64,000 bases of DNA from Actinopolyspora mortivallis DSM 44261. GTDB taxonomy: Bacteria > Actinomycetota > Actinomycetes > Mycobacteriales > Pseudonocardiaceae. Location of the stretch: NCBI RefSeq assembly GCF_000384035.1, contig NZ_KB913024.1, positions 2,227,584 to 2,291,583 on the forward strand, read 5' to 3'. The number at the start of each line of letters is the position of its first letter. Within the stretch, counting starts at the first letter, position 1. A program made the position numbers and the translations under genes. This document shows positions 1 to 9,049 of the stretch, piece after piece. Below the pieces are notes generated by a model, which did not search any database, had not been told where the DNA came from, and saw only the letters and a list, made by a program, of their open reading frames with translations.

Positions 1-4
1 AGTT

Positions 5-21
5 AACTAACATTGTTAGTT
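5..21. promoter_or_regulatory. Perfect 17-bp palindrome, candidate TetR-type operator
   Basis: AACTAACA-T-TGTTAGTT reads as two perfect 8-bp inverted half-sites around one central base, in a stretch much more AT-rich than its surroundings. It lies 262 bp upstream of a TetR regulator reading to the right, so it could serve that gene or, more likely, a divergent gene that begins left of the window. The regulator assignment is inference. Confidence 0.5.
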
Positions 22-282
22 TTGGTGACCCTACAACCGCGCTCCCGTTTTGACCAGAGGCACATACGGATCCCGCTCGCCCGCGCACAGTGACGAACGA
101 ACAACCGGAACACCGTGCGCACCACCACCCGTCGCACCGCGACCACGCCGGTATGCCACATTGATCCCGGGCTTGCGCCCCACCGCACGCGGCCACAGTG
201 CGACCACCGGCCCGGCACGCACCGAGGCCGCCCGCCCCGAGCGAGCCGCCGAGACCACGACCGAGGCCCCGGAGGTCACGAC
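22..282. other. Intergenic stretch upstream of the TetR gene
   Basis: Apart from the palindrome at its left edge I see no convincing gene or structured RNA here. Open frames crossing it encode only Pro/Arg/Thr-rich low-complexity sequence, as random frames do in high-GC DNA. A ribosome binding site, GGAGG at 271-275, closes the stretch and belongs to the regulator. Confidence 0.5.
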
Positions 283-915
283 GTGCCCCGACCGAGCACC
301 CCCCTGCTGTCGATGGAACGCATCCGCGAACACGCCGTGGAGATCATCGACGAGTCCGGGCTGGAAGCCCTCTCCATGCGGAAACTGGCCGAACGACTGG
401 GAGTGCGCGCCGCCTCGCTGTACAACTACGTGCCGAACAAGGACGAGCTGCTACAGGACATCGCCAACTCGGTGATGTCGGAGGTGGACGTCTCCGGATT
501 CGACAGCGACTGGATCACCGGGCTGACGGTGTGGGCCCGTTCCTACCGGGCCGCGCTGGCGGCCCACCCCAACCTGGTCCCCTTCCTCGCCTCGGGTCCC
601 GCGCGCAGGGAGAACGCCCTGCGCCGTGCCGACGCGGTCCACGGAGGGCTGATCAGCGCGGGGTGGCCCCCGCGTTACGCGACCATGATCGGCGCCTCGG
701 TCAAGTACCTGGTGCTCGGCTCGGCCATGGGCTCCTTCGCCGCCGGTTTCCCCGCCGAGGCCGAGGTCTACGAGGAACGCTTCCCCAACCTGGAACACGC
801 CCACCTGCTGCCCCGACACGCCACGGAGATCGACCACGCCAGCTTCGAACTCGCCCTGGAGGCCTTCGTCGAGGGGCTGCGCCGACGCCACGCCGAACTG
901 ACGGGGAAGGACTGA
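283..915 (+). CDS. TetR/AcrR family transcriptional regulator
   Basis: A 210-residue one-component regulator expected to bind DNA as a dimer and let go on binding a small ligand. The helix-turn-helix spans about residues 30-50 (LSMRKLAERLGVRAASLYNY), followed by the typical NKDELL stretch. The C-terminal ligand domain, about 70-205, is helical and has no feature that names a ligand. GTG at 283 is chosen because GGAGG lies 7 bases upstream and the family's N-terminal helix begins just after it; a longer frame upstream is low-complexity. Its target is unknown; the palindrome at 5-21 is a candidate site. Confidence 0.85.
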   Translation: MPRPSTPLLSMERIREHAVEIIDESGLEALSMRKLAERLGVRAASLYNYVPNKDELLQDIANSVMSEVDVSGFDSDWITGLTVWARSYRAALAAHPNLVPFLASGPARRENALRRADAVHGGLISAGWPPRYATMIGASVKYLVLGSAMGSFAAGFPAEAEVYEERFPNLEHAHLLPRHATEIDHASFELALEAFVEGLRRRHAELTGKD

Positions 916-990
916 ACACCGACCATCGGCCTCCTGTTCCCGCCACACGGAAAACCGTCCCCGGATCGTGAGGATCACGCTGCGGAGTGC

Positions 991-1019
991 TTGACTCGGC
1001 AGCAGGGGCTCCGTAGCGT
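991..1019 (+). promoter_or_regulatory. Promoter of the glycine riboswitch/gcvT-glyA transcript
   Basis: TTGACT (991-996) and TAGCGT (1014-1019) are separated by 17 bp, matching a principal-sigma promoter. Transcription would begin near 1026, giving a leader of about 290 nt that contains the riboswitch. Seen in sequence; activity is inferred. Confidence 0.6.
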
Positions 1020-1052
1020 CCTGTCCATAACCGAACAGTGCGCCGATGACGT

Positions 1053-1275
1053 CATGCGGGAGAGACTCCGCAAGCGGCTCGCGGCAACGCCGCCCGGCCA
1101 CGGCAAGGGTTCCGACGTGCACGCGGAGCGCCGAAGGAGCAAACACTCCCCACAAACTCTCAGGCCCCATCACCGCATGGCACCAGGCGATCACGGAGGA
1201 AAGCAGGGGTCCGGTGCCCCTCGCCCACGGTGCAAGCCGCCACGCGGTGAAACTCTCAGGCCAATGACTCCGGGG
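1053..1275 (+). ncRNA. Tandem glycine riboswitch
   Basis: Two glycine aptamers in a row. Aptamer I (about 1053-1179) has GCGGGAGAGAC near 1056, GCCGAAGGAGCAA near 1131 and ACTCTCAGG near 1157, closed by CATGCGG (1053-1059) with CCGCATG (1173-1179). Aptamer II (about 1188-1275) has the ACGGAGG, AAGCCGCC and AAACTCTCAGG elements, closed by CGGAG (1194-1198) with CTCCG (1268-1272). These are the conserved blocks of the family. It precedes gcvT and glyA, the usual targets. No terminator stem with a T-run is visible after the second aptamer; a short stem near 1278-1293 lies just before the gcvT ribosome binding site, so translational control is possible. Confidence 0.93.
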
Positions 1276-1314
1276 AGACGCCGAGAAGGGCGCCTACCAG
1301 AGGAGTTGCACACC

Positions 1315-2415
1315 ATGTCACCCCGCCAGACCCCGCTGCACGAGGTCCACCAGCGACTGGGCGCGACGTTCACCGAGTTCGCGGGCTGGGAGATGCCGCT
1401 ACGCTACTCCGGCGACACCGCGGAACACAACGCCGTCCGCAACACGGCGGGCCTGTTCGATCTCACCCACATGGGTGAACTCAGGCTCAGCGGACCACAG
1501 GCCGCCGAGGCGCTGGACTACGCGCTGGTGGCCAACGCCTCCGGCATCAGGGTCGGACGTGCCCGCTACACGATGATCTGCGACGAAGCCGGTGGAGTCC
1601 TGGACGACCTCATCGTGTACCGCACCGCGGAGGACGAGTTCCTCGTGGTCGCCAACGCGGCGAACGCGGCGACGGTCTCCGCCGAACTCACCGAACGGAC
1701 CCGTTCCTTCCGCGTCGACTACACCGACCTCTCCTCCGAGTACGCCCTGATCGCCGTCCAGGGCCCGGCCGCACCGGAGATCCTCGCCCCGTTGACCGAC
1801 ACCGACCTCACCCAGGTGCGGTACTTCGCGGGCTATCCGAGCAAGGTCGCCGACTGTGACATTTTACTCGCCCGGACCGGTTATACCGGCGAAGACGGTT
1901 TCGAGCTGTTCACATCGACCGCCGACGCCGCTACGGTTTGGAACGCGCTCAGCGAGTCGGGCGCACCGCACGGGCTGCAACCCGCGGGCCTGGCGTGCCG
2001 GGACACCCTGCGACTGGAAGCGGGCATGCCGCTGCACGGCCACGAGCTCTCGACGGACCTGACTCCGTTCCACGCGAACCTGGGGCGTGTGGTTCGGCTG
2101 GACAAGTCCGCGGACTTCGTGGGCCGCGCGGCGCTCGCCGCCGTCGCCGAACAACCACCGCGGAGGACTCTGGTGGGGCTGCGCGGGACGGGACGCCGCG
2201 CACCGCGACACGGCTACCGGGTGCTGGACAACGACGGCACCGAGGTCGGCGTCGTGACCAGCGGTGCCCCCTCACCCACGCTGGGACACCCGATCGCGAT
2301 GGCCTATGTGGACCGGGCCAACGCCGAGCCGGGTACCGAGCTGCAGGTGGACATTCGCGGTAAGGCCGCGGCGGCTGAGGTCGTCGAACTGCCCTTCTAC
2401 AACCGCAACCGCTGA
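1315..2415 (+). CDS. gcvT: Glycine cleavage system aminomethyltransferase (T protein)
   Basis: Transfers the methylene group from aminomethyl-lipoyl GcvH to tetrahydrofolate, releasing ammonia. The 366-residue length fits the family. Typical N-terminal signature TPLHEVHQRLGATFTEFAGW, the block FDLTHMGELRLSGP, and RTGYTGEDGFELF in the folate-binding core are visible, and the C-terminal barrel ends in VELPFYNR. ATG 1315 follows AGGAG (1301-1305) by 9 bases. It lies behind a glycine riboswitch and 51 bp before glyA, so glycine should induce both. gcvP and gcvH are not in this window. Confidence 0.96.
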   Translation: MSPRQTPLHEVHQRLGATFTEFAGWEMPLRYSGDTAEHNAVRNTAGLFDLTHMGELRLSGPQAAEALDYALVANASGIRVGRARYTMICDEAGGVLDDLIVYRTAEDEFLVVANAANAATVSAELTERTRSFRVDYTDLSSEYALIAVQGPAAPEILAPLTDTDLTQVRYFAGYPSKVADCDILLARTGYTGEDGFELFTSTADAATVWNALSESGAPHGLQPAGLACRDTLRLEAGMPLHGHELSTDLTPFHANLGRVVRLDKSADFVGRAALAAVAEQPPRRTLVGLRGTGRRAPRHGYRVLDNDGTEVGVVTSGAPSPTLGHPIAMAYVDRANAEPGTELQVDIRGKAAAAEVVELPFYNRNR

Positions 2416-2466
2416 ACGCGGCCGACCCGAGTCCACCGGTAACCACGAACACGGAGGTAATTGATC

Positions 2467-3747
2467 ATGCCGTCAGGCGATCTGTTCAACGACCGGCTCG
2501 CATCGGTCGATCCCGATGTGGCCAACGCGGTCAACGCCGAGTTGCGCCGCCAGCAGAACACGCTGGAAATGATCGCCTCGGAGAACTTCGCACCGCAGGC
2601 GGTGCTGGAGGCCCAGGGGTCGGTACTGACCAACAAGTACGCCGAGGGCTATCCGGGCAAGCGCTACTACGGCGGTTGCGAACACGTCGACGTCGTCGAG
2701 CAGCTGGCCATCGACCGGGTCAAGGAACTCTTCGGCGCCGCCTACGCCAACGTGCAGCCGCACTCCGGCGCCCAGGCGAACGCCGCCGCCATGTTCGCCC
2801 TGCTCAAACCCGGCGACACCATCATGGGGCTGGACCTGGCCAACGGTGGGCACCTCACGCACGGGATGCGGATCAACTTCTCGGGCAAGCTCTACAACGT
2901 GGTGCCCTACCACGTCCGTGAGGACAACCACCTCGTCGACATGGACGAGGTCGCTCGGCTCGCCCGGGAGAACAGGCCGCAGCTGATCGTCGCGGGCTGG
3001 TCCGCCTACCCGCGTCAGCTCGACTTCAAGCGCTTCCGGGAGATCGCCGACGAGGTCGGGGCCTACCTCATGGTGGACATGGCCCACTTCGCCGGCCTCG
3101 TGGCCGCGGGGCTCCACCCCAACCCGGTTCCGCACGCCCACGTGGTGACCACCACCACGCACAAGACCCTGGGCGGCCCCCGTGCCGGTGTGATCCTGTC
3201 CTCCCAGGAGGAGCTCGGCAAGAAGTTCAACTCGGCCGTCTTCCCCGGCCAGCAGGGCGGGCCGCTGGAACACGTCATCGCGGGTAAGGCGGTGGCCTTC
3301 AAGATGGCCGCGGGTGAGGAGTTCGCCGACCGGCAGCGGCGCACCCTCGAAGGCGCCCGGATCGTCGCCGAGCGCCTGCAGCGGCCCGACATGGCCGCTG
3401 CCGGTGTGAAGATCGTCTCCGGCGGCACCGACGTGCACCTCGTGCTGGTGGACCTGCGGGACTCCGAGCTGAACGGTCAACAGGCCGAGGACCGGATGCA
3501 CGAGATCGGAGTCACGCTCAACCGCAACGCGGTGCCGAACGATCCGCGCCCGCCGATGGTGACCTCGGGCCTGCGCATCGGAACCTCGGCGCTGGCCACC
3601 CGAGGGTTCGGCGCCGAGGACTTCACCGAGATCGCCGAGATCATCGCCACCGCCCTGCAGTCCGACTTCGACGAGGAGATCAGCAAGAAACTGCGTTCCC
3701 GGGTGGAGGCGCTGGCTGCCAAGCACCCGCTCTACCCCAACCTGTGA
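2467..3747 (+). CDS. glyA: Serine hydroxymethyltransferase
   Basis: Cytoplasmic PLP enzyme interconverting serine plus THF with glycine plus methylene-THF. At 426 residues it is full length. Visible are the N-terminal [20 protein letters not shown] region, the substrate stretch [11 protein letters not shown], and the PLP-lysine segment [14 protein letters not shown]. The start is ATG 2467 because GGAGG (2453-2457) is 9 bases away; a TTG at 2461 would sit only 3 bases from it. Second gene of the glycine-controlled unit: GcvT and GlyA together turn glycine into one-carbon units. A strong terminator follows. Confidence 0.97.
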   Translation: MPSGDLFNDRLASVDPDVANAVNAELRRQQNTLEMIASENFAPQAVLEAQGSVLTNKYAEGYPGKRYYGGCEHVDVVEQLAIDRVKELFGAAYANVQPHSGAQANAAAMFALLKPGDTIMGLDLANGGHLTHGMRINFSGKLYNVVPYHVREDNHLVDMDEVARLARENRPQLIVAGWSAYPRQLDFKRFREIADEVGAYLMVDMAHFAGLVAAGLHPNPVPHAHVVTTTTHKTLGGPRAGVILSSQEELGKKFNSAVFPGQQGGPLEHVIAGKAVAFKMAAGEEFADRQRRTLEGARIVAERLQRPDMAAAGVKIVSGGTDVHLVLVDLRDSELNGQQAEDRMHEIGVTLNRNAVPNDPRPPMVTSGLRIGTSALATRGFGAEDFTEIAEIIATALQSDFDEEISKKLRSRVEALAAKHPLYPNL

Positions 3748-3763
3748 GGAAGTCACCGCTGTC

Positions 3764-3796
3764 GTGCCGCACCCCCGTGGGGGTGCGGCACTTTTT
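3764..3796 (+). terminator. Rho-independent terminator after glyA
   Basis: A perfect 13-bp stem, GTGCCGCACCCCC with GGGGGTGCGGCAC, a very short loop and five T residues (3792-3796). It is the only hairpin I saw in the window with a clear T-run, and it ends the riboswitch-gcvT-glyA transcript. Confidence 0.92.
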
Positions 3797-3904
3797 CCGT
3801 GACCGGCTCGTCCCCTCGGAAACCGGATCCGACAAAACACGGGGTCCGATCTTGTAGGTTCCGCGATCTTGTTGTTCGGCCGGTGGTCGGCGACCGTCGT
3901 CAGC

Positions 3905-4966
3905 ATGACGAATCCGCTGGACGAACTGGTCACCAAGGCTCTCGACCGCCAGCCCCCCACCCGTGAGGAAGCCGCCCGGGTGCTCGGCACGGAGTTCGAC
4001 GTTCTCGACGTCGTGGCCGCGGCCGCACGTGTGCGCAGGCACTTCTTCGGCAACCGGGTCAAGCTCAACACGATCATCAACATGAAGAGCGGGCTGTGTC
4101 CGGAGGACTGCACCTACTGCGCGCAGCGCCTCGGGGCCGACTCGGACATCCTCAAGTACTCGTGGGTCCCTCCCGAGGAGGCGGCCACGGCCGCCGACGC
4201 CGCGGCCACGGCCGGGGCCAAACGCATCTGCCTGGTGGCCAGCGGGCGCGGCCCGGGACAGCGCGACATCACCAGGATCAGCGACACCATCGAGGCCATC
4301 CGGGCCAAGCAGCCCGAGGTGGAGATCTGCGCCTGTCTCGGCCTGCTCTCCGAAGGGCAGGCGCAGCAGCTGCGTGGAGCGGGTGTCCACGCCTACAGCC
4401 ACAACCTGAACACGAACGAACGACGTTACGGCGACATCTGCTCCACCCACACCTTCACCGACCGCGTGAGCACGGTGCGCGAGGCCACCTCCGCCGGACT
4501 GTCCCCCTGTTCCGGAGCCATCTTCGGCATGGGGGAGACCGACGAGGACGTGATCAGCCTGGCCTTCGAACTGCTGGAGCTCGATCCGGACTCCGTTCCG
4601 ATCAACTTCCTGATCCCCATGGAGGGAACTCCGCTGGAGGGGCAGTGGGGGCTGACCCCGCAACGCTGTCTGCGCATCCTGGCGCTGTACCGGTTCTTCT
4701 TCCCCGACGTGGAGGTGCGTCTCGCCGGGGGCAGGGAGATCCATCTGCGGAACGTGCAGGCGCTGGCGCTGCACCTGGCGAACTCGATCTTCCTCGGGGA
4801 CTATCTGACCAGCGAGGGGCAGACCGGTGACCAGGATCGTCAGCTGATCACCGACGCCGGCTTCGTCGTGGAGGGCACCGAGGAGACCACACTGCCGCCG
4901 GAACGGCACGACCTGGTGACCGTCCGCAGGCGCGGCGTGGGTACCGACCTCGCCCCCAACGTCTGA
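3905..4966 (+). CDS. bioB: Biotin synthase
   Basis: Radical-SAM enzyme that inserts sulfur into dethiobiotin, the last step of biotin synthesis. The SAM-cluster motif C65-x3-C69-x2-C72 (CPEDCTYC) follows NTIINMKSG; the family segments [14 protein letters not shown] and [10 protein letters not shown] are present. 353 residues. ATG 3905 gives the usual family N terminus; no strong Shine-Dalgarno precedes it, but a TAGGTT hexamer (3855-3860) would place the transcript start some 35 nt upstream. It stands alone here; bioA, bioD and bioF are not in the window. Confidence 0.95.
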   Translation: MTNPLDELVTKALDRQPPTREEAARVLGTEFDVLDVVAAAARVRRHFFGNRVKLNTIINMKSGLCPEDCTYCAQRLGADSDILKYSWVPPEEAATAADAAATAGAKRICLVASGRGPGQRDITRISDTIEAIRAKQPEVEICACLGLLSEGQAQQLRGAGVHAYSHNLNTNERRYGDICSTHTFTDRVSTVREATSAGLSPCSGAIFGMGETDEDVISLAFELLELDPDSVPINFLIPMEGTPLEGQWGLTPQRCLRILALYRFFFPDVEVRLAGGREIHLRNVQALALHLANSIFLGDYLTSEGQTGDQDRQLITDAGFVVEGTEETTLPPERHDLVTVRRRGVGTDLAPNV

Positions 4967-5093
4967 GCGGAAGTCCTGTGGGAGCCGTCGGGGGAAACGC
5001 CCGTCGGGCGGGACCTTCCGTCGGCCCCGGGGAAACCACCGCCCGTGGTGACCCCGGCCGCCCGAACACAGGGAACCGGGCCGACCGGCGGGC

Positions 5094-5804
5094 TCAGGCG
5101 GCCCGGTCGGTCCAGCTCCACCGACCCGCTCCGTCGACGGGTTCCTGTGGCTCCTCCTCGGTTCCGGGAACCTCCTCGGCGGCGGGGCGTGCCCGCCCGC
5201 CGGAACGGCGCCGCCACAACCAGACGCCCCCACCGCAGAGCAGCAGCACTCCCAGAGCGGTCCAGCCCGCTCCACCGAGTATGTGTTCGATGTACTTGGC
5301 GGAGGCCCCGGCCAGCCAACCGAGTGTCACGTGCAGCACGGACCAGGAGGTGGCTCCCACTAGGGAGGCGAGCAGGAACCGTCCGTAGCCGAGACCCCAG
5401 GCACCCGCGGCCGTGGGAGTCAGTGTGCGGACCACCGGCAGGAACCGTGCCACGAACACGGCCCCCACCCCGTAGCGCCGCAGTTGCGCCCCGGCACGGT
5501 CCCAGTGGCGCTGGCCCAGTTTGCGCACGGCCGCGCTCTCCCGAATCCGCCAGCCGTAACGCCGTCCGAGGAAGAAGCCGATGTTGTCCCCCAGGGCGGC
5601 GCACACGGCCACGCACGACGACAGGGTCAGGAAGAACCCGACGTCGGTGACGGCGGCCGAGGCGATCAGCAGACCGCTCTCCCCGGGAACGAAAAATCCG
5701 ATGCCCAGCGTGCACTCGCCCAGCACCAAAGCACCGACCACCAGCACGAGAACTGGCCGGGGCAGTCCGGCGACGGCGGCGAGCAGATCACTGACAACAG
5801 ACAC
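5094..5804 (-). CDS. DedA-family membrane protein
   Basis: Integral membrane protein of the DedA/SNARE-associated (VTT) superfamily, related to proteins that flip phospholipids or undecaprenyl phosphate. 236 residues with several hydrophobic spans. The conserved block is FVPGESGLLIASAAV plus GDNIGFFLGRRYG, and the second signature is FVARFLPVVRTLTPTAAGA. The C-terminal 40 residues after the last span are hydrophilic and acidic. A GTG at 5804 is preferred: the GAGGAG sequence just upstream is 5-6 bases away, whereas it abuts the alternative GTG at 5810. Convergent with bioB. Physiological substrate not deducible. Confidence 0.88.
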   Translation of the reverse strand: MSVVSDLLAAVAGLPRPVLVLVVGALVLGECTLGIGFFVPGESGLLIASAAVTDVGFFLTLSSCVAVCAALGDNIGFFLGRRYGWRIRESAAVRKLGQRHWDRAGAQLRRYGVGAVFVARFLPVVRTLTPTAAGAWGLGYGRFLLASLVGATSWSVLHVTLGWLAGASAKYIEHILGGAGWTALGVLLLCGGGVWLWRRRSGGRARPAAEEVPGTEEEPQEPVDGAGRWSWTDRAA

Positions 5805-5911
5805 ACACACTCCTCGGACCGGCGACTTCCACCCACGCTATCGTGCGAGGACGATCGCACCAATCCGGAGTTCCCCGAGCTCCGGACCTCCGGGTGTCCG
5901 TACCACCGGCT

Positions 5912-7483
5912 TCAGCAGCTCTTCACCCAGGAACACTCGATCGGGGAATCGAAGGGGGCTTCCCCGCGCACCACCCCCTCGGGGCCACCGTCGCTCACGG
6001 AGCCCTCCTCCGGTCGCCGCTGTCCCGGGGGACTTCCGTGCGTGGCCAGTCGCACCGCCAGGGCGTCCTGCACGTCCCGGGGCGGGGTCCCGAGGAAGTC
6101 GTTGAACACCACGGAGAAGACCAGTTCACGCCCCGTGCTGGTGTGCACGTAACCGGAGAGGGCACTCACCCCCGTCATCGAACCGGTCTTCGCCGTCACG
6201 TTCCCCTCGGCAGCGGTTCCCACCATCCGTCCCCGCAGAGTCCCCCCGACCATCCGTTCGGAGAGCCCCGCCACGGGCAGGGCGGAGCGCCAGCGGTCGA
6301 ACCACGGCTGCTCGCGTACGACGTCGAGCAACCGCGCGAGTTGCCCCGGACTCATCGTGTTCAGCGTGGAAAGACCCGACCCGTCGACCAGCCGGTAACC
6401 TCGCGGGTCGAGTCCCAGCTCCGCCAGTTCCCGTCGGAGAACCCGAAGACCGGCGCGCCAGCTCCCCTCCCCGGCGACCCGCTGGCCCATCGTCTTGACC
6501 AGTGTCTCCGCGTGGCCGTTGTTACTCAGTTTCAGAAACGGCACCAACAGCCGCCCCAACGGCATGGACCGGTGTTCGGCCAGGACGCGCGCGTGCTCGG
6601 GGACACGGGAGGTGTCCGTCCTTCCCCGGACGGACACGCCGTGGCGCTCCAGCGCGCTGTGGAACACGTCCAGCGCGTAGCGGGTGGGGTCGGGCACGCT
6701 GCGGAAGAAACGACGTGGCCGGGCCGTCGAGGACATTCCGCCGGAGACGACCACCCTGTTGCTTCCGTGCTCCCGGTGGACGGAGACCCCGGAAGCGTCC
6801 CCGGTGGTGGTCCGAGCCCGGTTCACGACCCGGATCGCCGCCGTCTCGGGGACGGTGCTCACGCGCACCGGTTGTCCCGGGGCCGCCGGACGGACCCGGA
6901 CCATCACGGATCCGGCGTCGTAGTCGGTGTCGGGGGCCACGGTCAGTGCCGAGACCGGGGCGGCGTAGTGGTAGGGCTCGTCCACCGCCATCCACCCGTT
7001 GGCCAGTTCGGGGTCGTCGAACCGGGTGTCGTCGGCGAGCAGGTCACCGTCGACCACCTCGACGCCCGCTTCGGCGACCTGCTCGGCCAGACGTCGGTAG
7101 TCGCGGGCGAGCATGCTCGGATCACCGGTTCCGCGCAGGTACAGATCCCCGGCCAGCACGGGACCACGGCGTTCGCCGGTGGCCAGCACCCGCGTGTGGA
7201 AACGGAACCCGGTTCCGAGGACGCGCAGCGCCGCCACCGAGGTGAGCAGCTTGGCGTTGGAGGCCGGGGTCATGCGCCGGTGCGGGTGCTTGGAGTACAG
7301 CGTCCGGCCGGTTTCGGGGTCCCGGACCACCACGCCCACCGTGGCTCCGTCCAGGCGGGGGTCCTCCAGTATCCCGTCCAGGTCGGTCCGCAGCTCGTGC
7401 GGATCGTCCTCCCGGGCGGCGGCGCCGGTGGTCAACGGCACCATCACGAGGAACCCGATCAGCAAAGCCACCGCGCGTCGCAC
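5912..7483 (-). CDS. dacB: D-alanyl-D-alanine carboxypeptidase/endopeptidase (PBP4, S13 family)
   Basis: Secreted penicillin-binding protein trimming or cutting peptidoglycan stem peptides. The three penicillin-recognition motifs are present: S75-N-A-K78 (PASNAKLLTS), SNNGHAE (SxN), and KTGSMTG (KTG). A large insertion between the first two is typical of S13 enzymes. 523 residues. GTG 7483 is chosen because a GGAGG lies 7 bases upstream and it yields a clean signal peptide (MRRAVALLIGFLVMVPL..TTGAAA); a GTG 48 bases further out would bury the signal. Monocistronic by layout. Confidence 0.92.
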   Translation of the reverse strand: MRRAVALLIGFLVMVPLTTGAAAREDDPHELRTDLDGILEDPRLDGATVGVVVRDPETGRTLYSKHPHRRMTPASNAKLLTSVAALRVLGTGFRFHTRVLATGERRGPVLAGDLYLRGTGDPSMLARDYRRLAEQVAEAGVEVVDGDLLADDTRFDDPELANGWMAVDEPYHYAAPVSALTVAPDTDYDAGSVMVRVRPAAPGQPVRVSTVPETAAIRVVNRARTTTGDASGVSVHREHGSNRVVVSGGMSSTARPRRFFRSVPDPTRYALDVFHSALERHGVSVRGRTDTSRVPEHARVLAEHRSMPLGRLLVPFLKLSNNGHAETLVKTMGQRVAGEGSWRAGLRVLRRELAELGLDPRGYRLVDGSGLSTLNTMSPGQLARLLDVVREQPWFDRWRSALPVAGLSERMVGGTLRGRMVGTAAEGNVTAKTGSMTGVSALSGYVHTSTGRELVFSVVFNDFLGTPPRDVQDALAVRLATHGSPPGQRRPEEGSVSDGGPEGVVRGEAPFDSPIECSWVKSC

Positions 7484-7658
7484 GCTCTCCGCCTCCGAGA
7501 CTCCGGCCACGAAACCGACACGGTCGGACACCTTCCGTACCGGATCAAGGAAGCACAGCGCGCGTCCGTGGTCAACGCGGTTGCTCCTTCGGTGTGTCCC
7601 GCGAGGCGGGCGGCCCGGCGCGGCACCGGCCGCGGCGGGCGTTCGCCGGGAGTTCCGC

Positions 7659-8270
7659 TCAGGCCAGTGCGATCGAGCCCGCCATCACCAGCAGGGCCCC
7701 GCCGCAGCAGCGTTCGAAGGCCTGCTTGCGCCTGGGGGCGGCCAGGAAGGCAGACAGCCAGCCGACCGAGGGCACCACGATCAGCCACCACGTGGCGAAC
7801 AGGGAGACCGCCACCGCGCTGAGCATCATCGCCTGCGGCATGGGATCCCCCGCGGGGTCCATCGCCTGTGGAAGCAGGGTGAGGAAGGTCAGCAGCACCT
7901 TCGGGTTGAGCACGTCGACGAGCACTCCACGGAAGAACACGGCACGCCGCGAGGTCGGGGCGGGCGCGGACTCCTCCCCCGCCGTTCCCGATCCCGCGTG
8001 ACGCAGGATCTGCACTCCCATGAAGGCCAGGTATCCCACCCCCAGCACCTTGACCACGATCAACGCGCCGGGCACCGCCATCACGAGCGCGGAGAGCCCG
8101 GCCGTGGCCGCGCTCGCGTGCACGAGCAGCCCGCAGGTGACCCCGGCAGCGGCGAACCACCCCCATCGCGCCCCACTGGCGGCGTTTCTCGTGACCAGCA
8201 CGAAGTCAGGTCCCGGAACCAGGATGAGCACCAGCAGAGCGAGCAGGAACGAACCCCAGGCGATGTGCAC
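7659..8270 (-). CDS. LysE/RhtB-family amino-acid exporter
   Basis: Predicted inner-membrane exporter of amino acids or related compounds, 203 residues with about six hydrophobic segments. The N-terminal hallmark LILVPGPDFVLVTRN and the central LVDVLNPKVLLTFLT motif identify the family. GTG 8270 follows GGAGGAG by 6 bases. It is transcribed away from an Lrp/AsnC regulator whose start is 100 bp distant; this divergent pairing is the usual arrangement in which the regulator senses an amino acid and induces the exporter. Substrate unknown. Confidence 0.9.
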   Translation of the reverse strand: MHIAWGSFLLALLVLILVPGPDFVLVTRNAASGARWGWFAAAGVTCGLLVHASAATAGLSALVMAVPGALIVVKVLGVGYLAFMGVQILRHAGSGTAGEESAPAPTSRRAVFFRGVLVDVLNPKVLLTFLTLLPQAMDPAGDPMPQAMMLSAVAVSLFATWWLIVVPSVGWLSAFLAAPRRKQAFERCCGGALLVMAGSIALA

Positions 8271-8332
8271 GCCAACTCCTCCACATCGGATCGTTCGATC
8301 TTCGACGGACATCGCAATAGTGGAGCAGAAGT

Positions 8333-8361
8333 TCGACTTGAATCCAGTTACAACGTATATT
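8333..8361 (+). promoter_or_regulatory. Promoter of the Lrp-type regulator (leaderless)
   Basis: TTCGAC (8333-8338), 17 bp, then TATATT (8356-8361). The -10 ends 8 nt before ATG 8370, which predicts a transcript starting at or next to the start codon. Confidence 0.5.
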
Positions 8362-8369
8362 GTTCGGTT

Positions 8370-8870
8370 ATGAGCACCAACGCAGAACTGGATTCGGTCG
8401 ACTGGCGGATTCTCGAAGAGTTGCAGAACGACGCGACACTGCCCAACAGGACCCTGGCCGAACGGGTGGGCCTGGCGGCTTCGAGCTGTCTGCAACGAGT
8501 ACGCAGACTGCGGGAACAGGGGGTGATCACCGGATCACACATCGACGTGGACCCGGCCGCCACGGGGCTGACCCTGGAGGCCGTGGTGTCCATCAACGTA
8601 CGGCCGCACACCCGGGCCGTGGTGGACTCCTTCCGCGAGTTCGTGATGGCCCAGCCCGAAACGCGGTCGTTGCTGCACGTCAGCGGTCAGGCGGACTTCC
8701 TGCTGCACGTCGCGGTGGCCGACAGCGCCCACCTACAGAGTTTCCTGGTGGACAAGCTCTCCGCCCGGACCGAGGTACGCCACTTCACCACCTCGGTGGT
8801 ACTCGAACAGGTCCACACCCGTGCGTTGACTCCGCCGCGCGCCCCCCGGCCCGCACGCAGACGCGGATGA
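8370..8870 (+). CDS. Lrp/AsnC family transcriptional regulator
   Basis: A 166-residue feast/famine regulator. Winged helix-turn-helix at about residues 6-60 (DWRILEELQNDATLPNRTLA.. and SSCLQRVRRLREQGVITG), then the RAM ligand-binding domain at about 70-150 with the typical VSGQADFLLHVAVAD strand. The last dozen residues are an Arg/Pro-rich tail. It is divergent from the LysE-type exporter and presumably controls it. No Shine-Dalgarno precedes ATG 8370; a TATATT box 8 nt upstream suggests a leaderless message. Confidence 0.92.
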   Translation: MSTNAELDSVDWRILEELQNDATLPNRTLAERVGLAASSCLQRVRRLREQGVITGSHIDVDPAATGLTLEAVVSINVRPHTRAVVDSFREFVMAQPETRSLLHVSGQADFLLHVAVADSAHLQSFLVDKLSARTEVRHFTTSVVLEQVHTRALTPPRAPRPARRRG

Positions 8871-9049
8871 CAGTTCCGGTCACGCGGGGCGACGGGGAGA
8901 ACCGGAGTCGTTCCGGGCGGGGCGAAAACACACCCCGGCAGGACGGGCCGGGAACACGGCGAGAAACACCGTGGTCCGAACGATGTTCGCCCGGTTGTCC
9001 GTCCTCGTGGCCGGTCACGCGCCCTGACCCGGAACGTGCCGAACGAAAT

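Noticed and set aside
115-282. 56-residue extension of the first TetR protein
   Set aside because: Low-complexity Arg/Pro/Thr sequence; a proper GGAGG and GTG start lie downstream at 271-285.
2473-4113. Long open frame antisense to glyA (546 codons)
   Set aside because: High-GC shadow; glyA on the plus strand has full family motifs, and the antisense product is low-complexity with His/Val/Gly runs.
5843-7822. Open frame of 659 codons antisense to dacB
   Set aside because: Shadow of the D,D-carboxypeptidase; no recognisable domain, no ribosome binding site.
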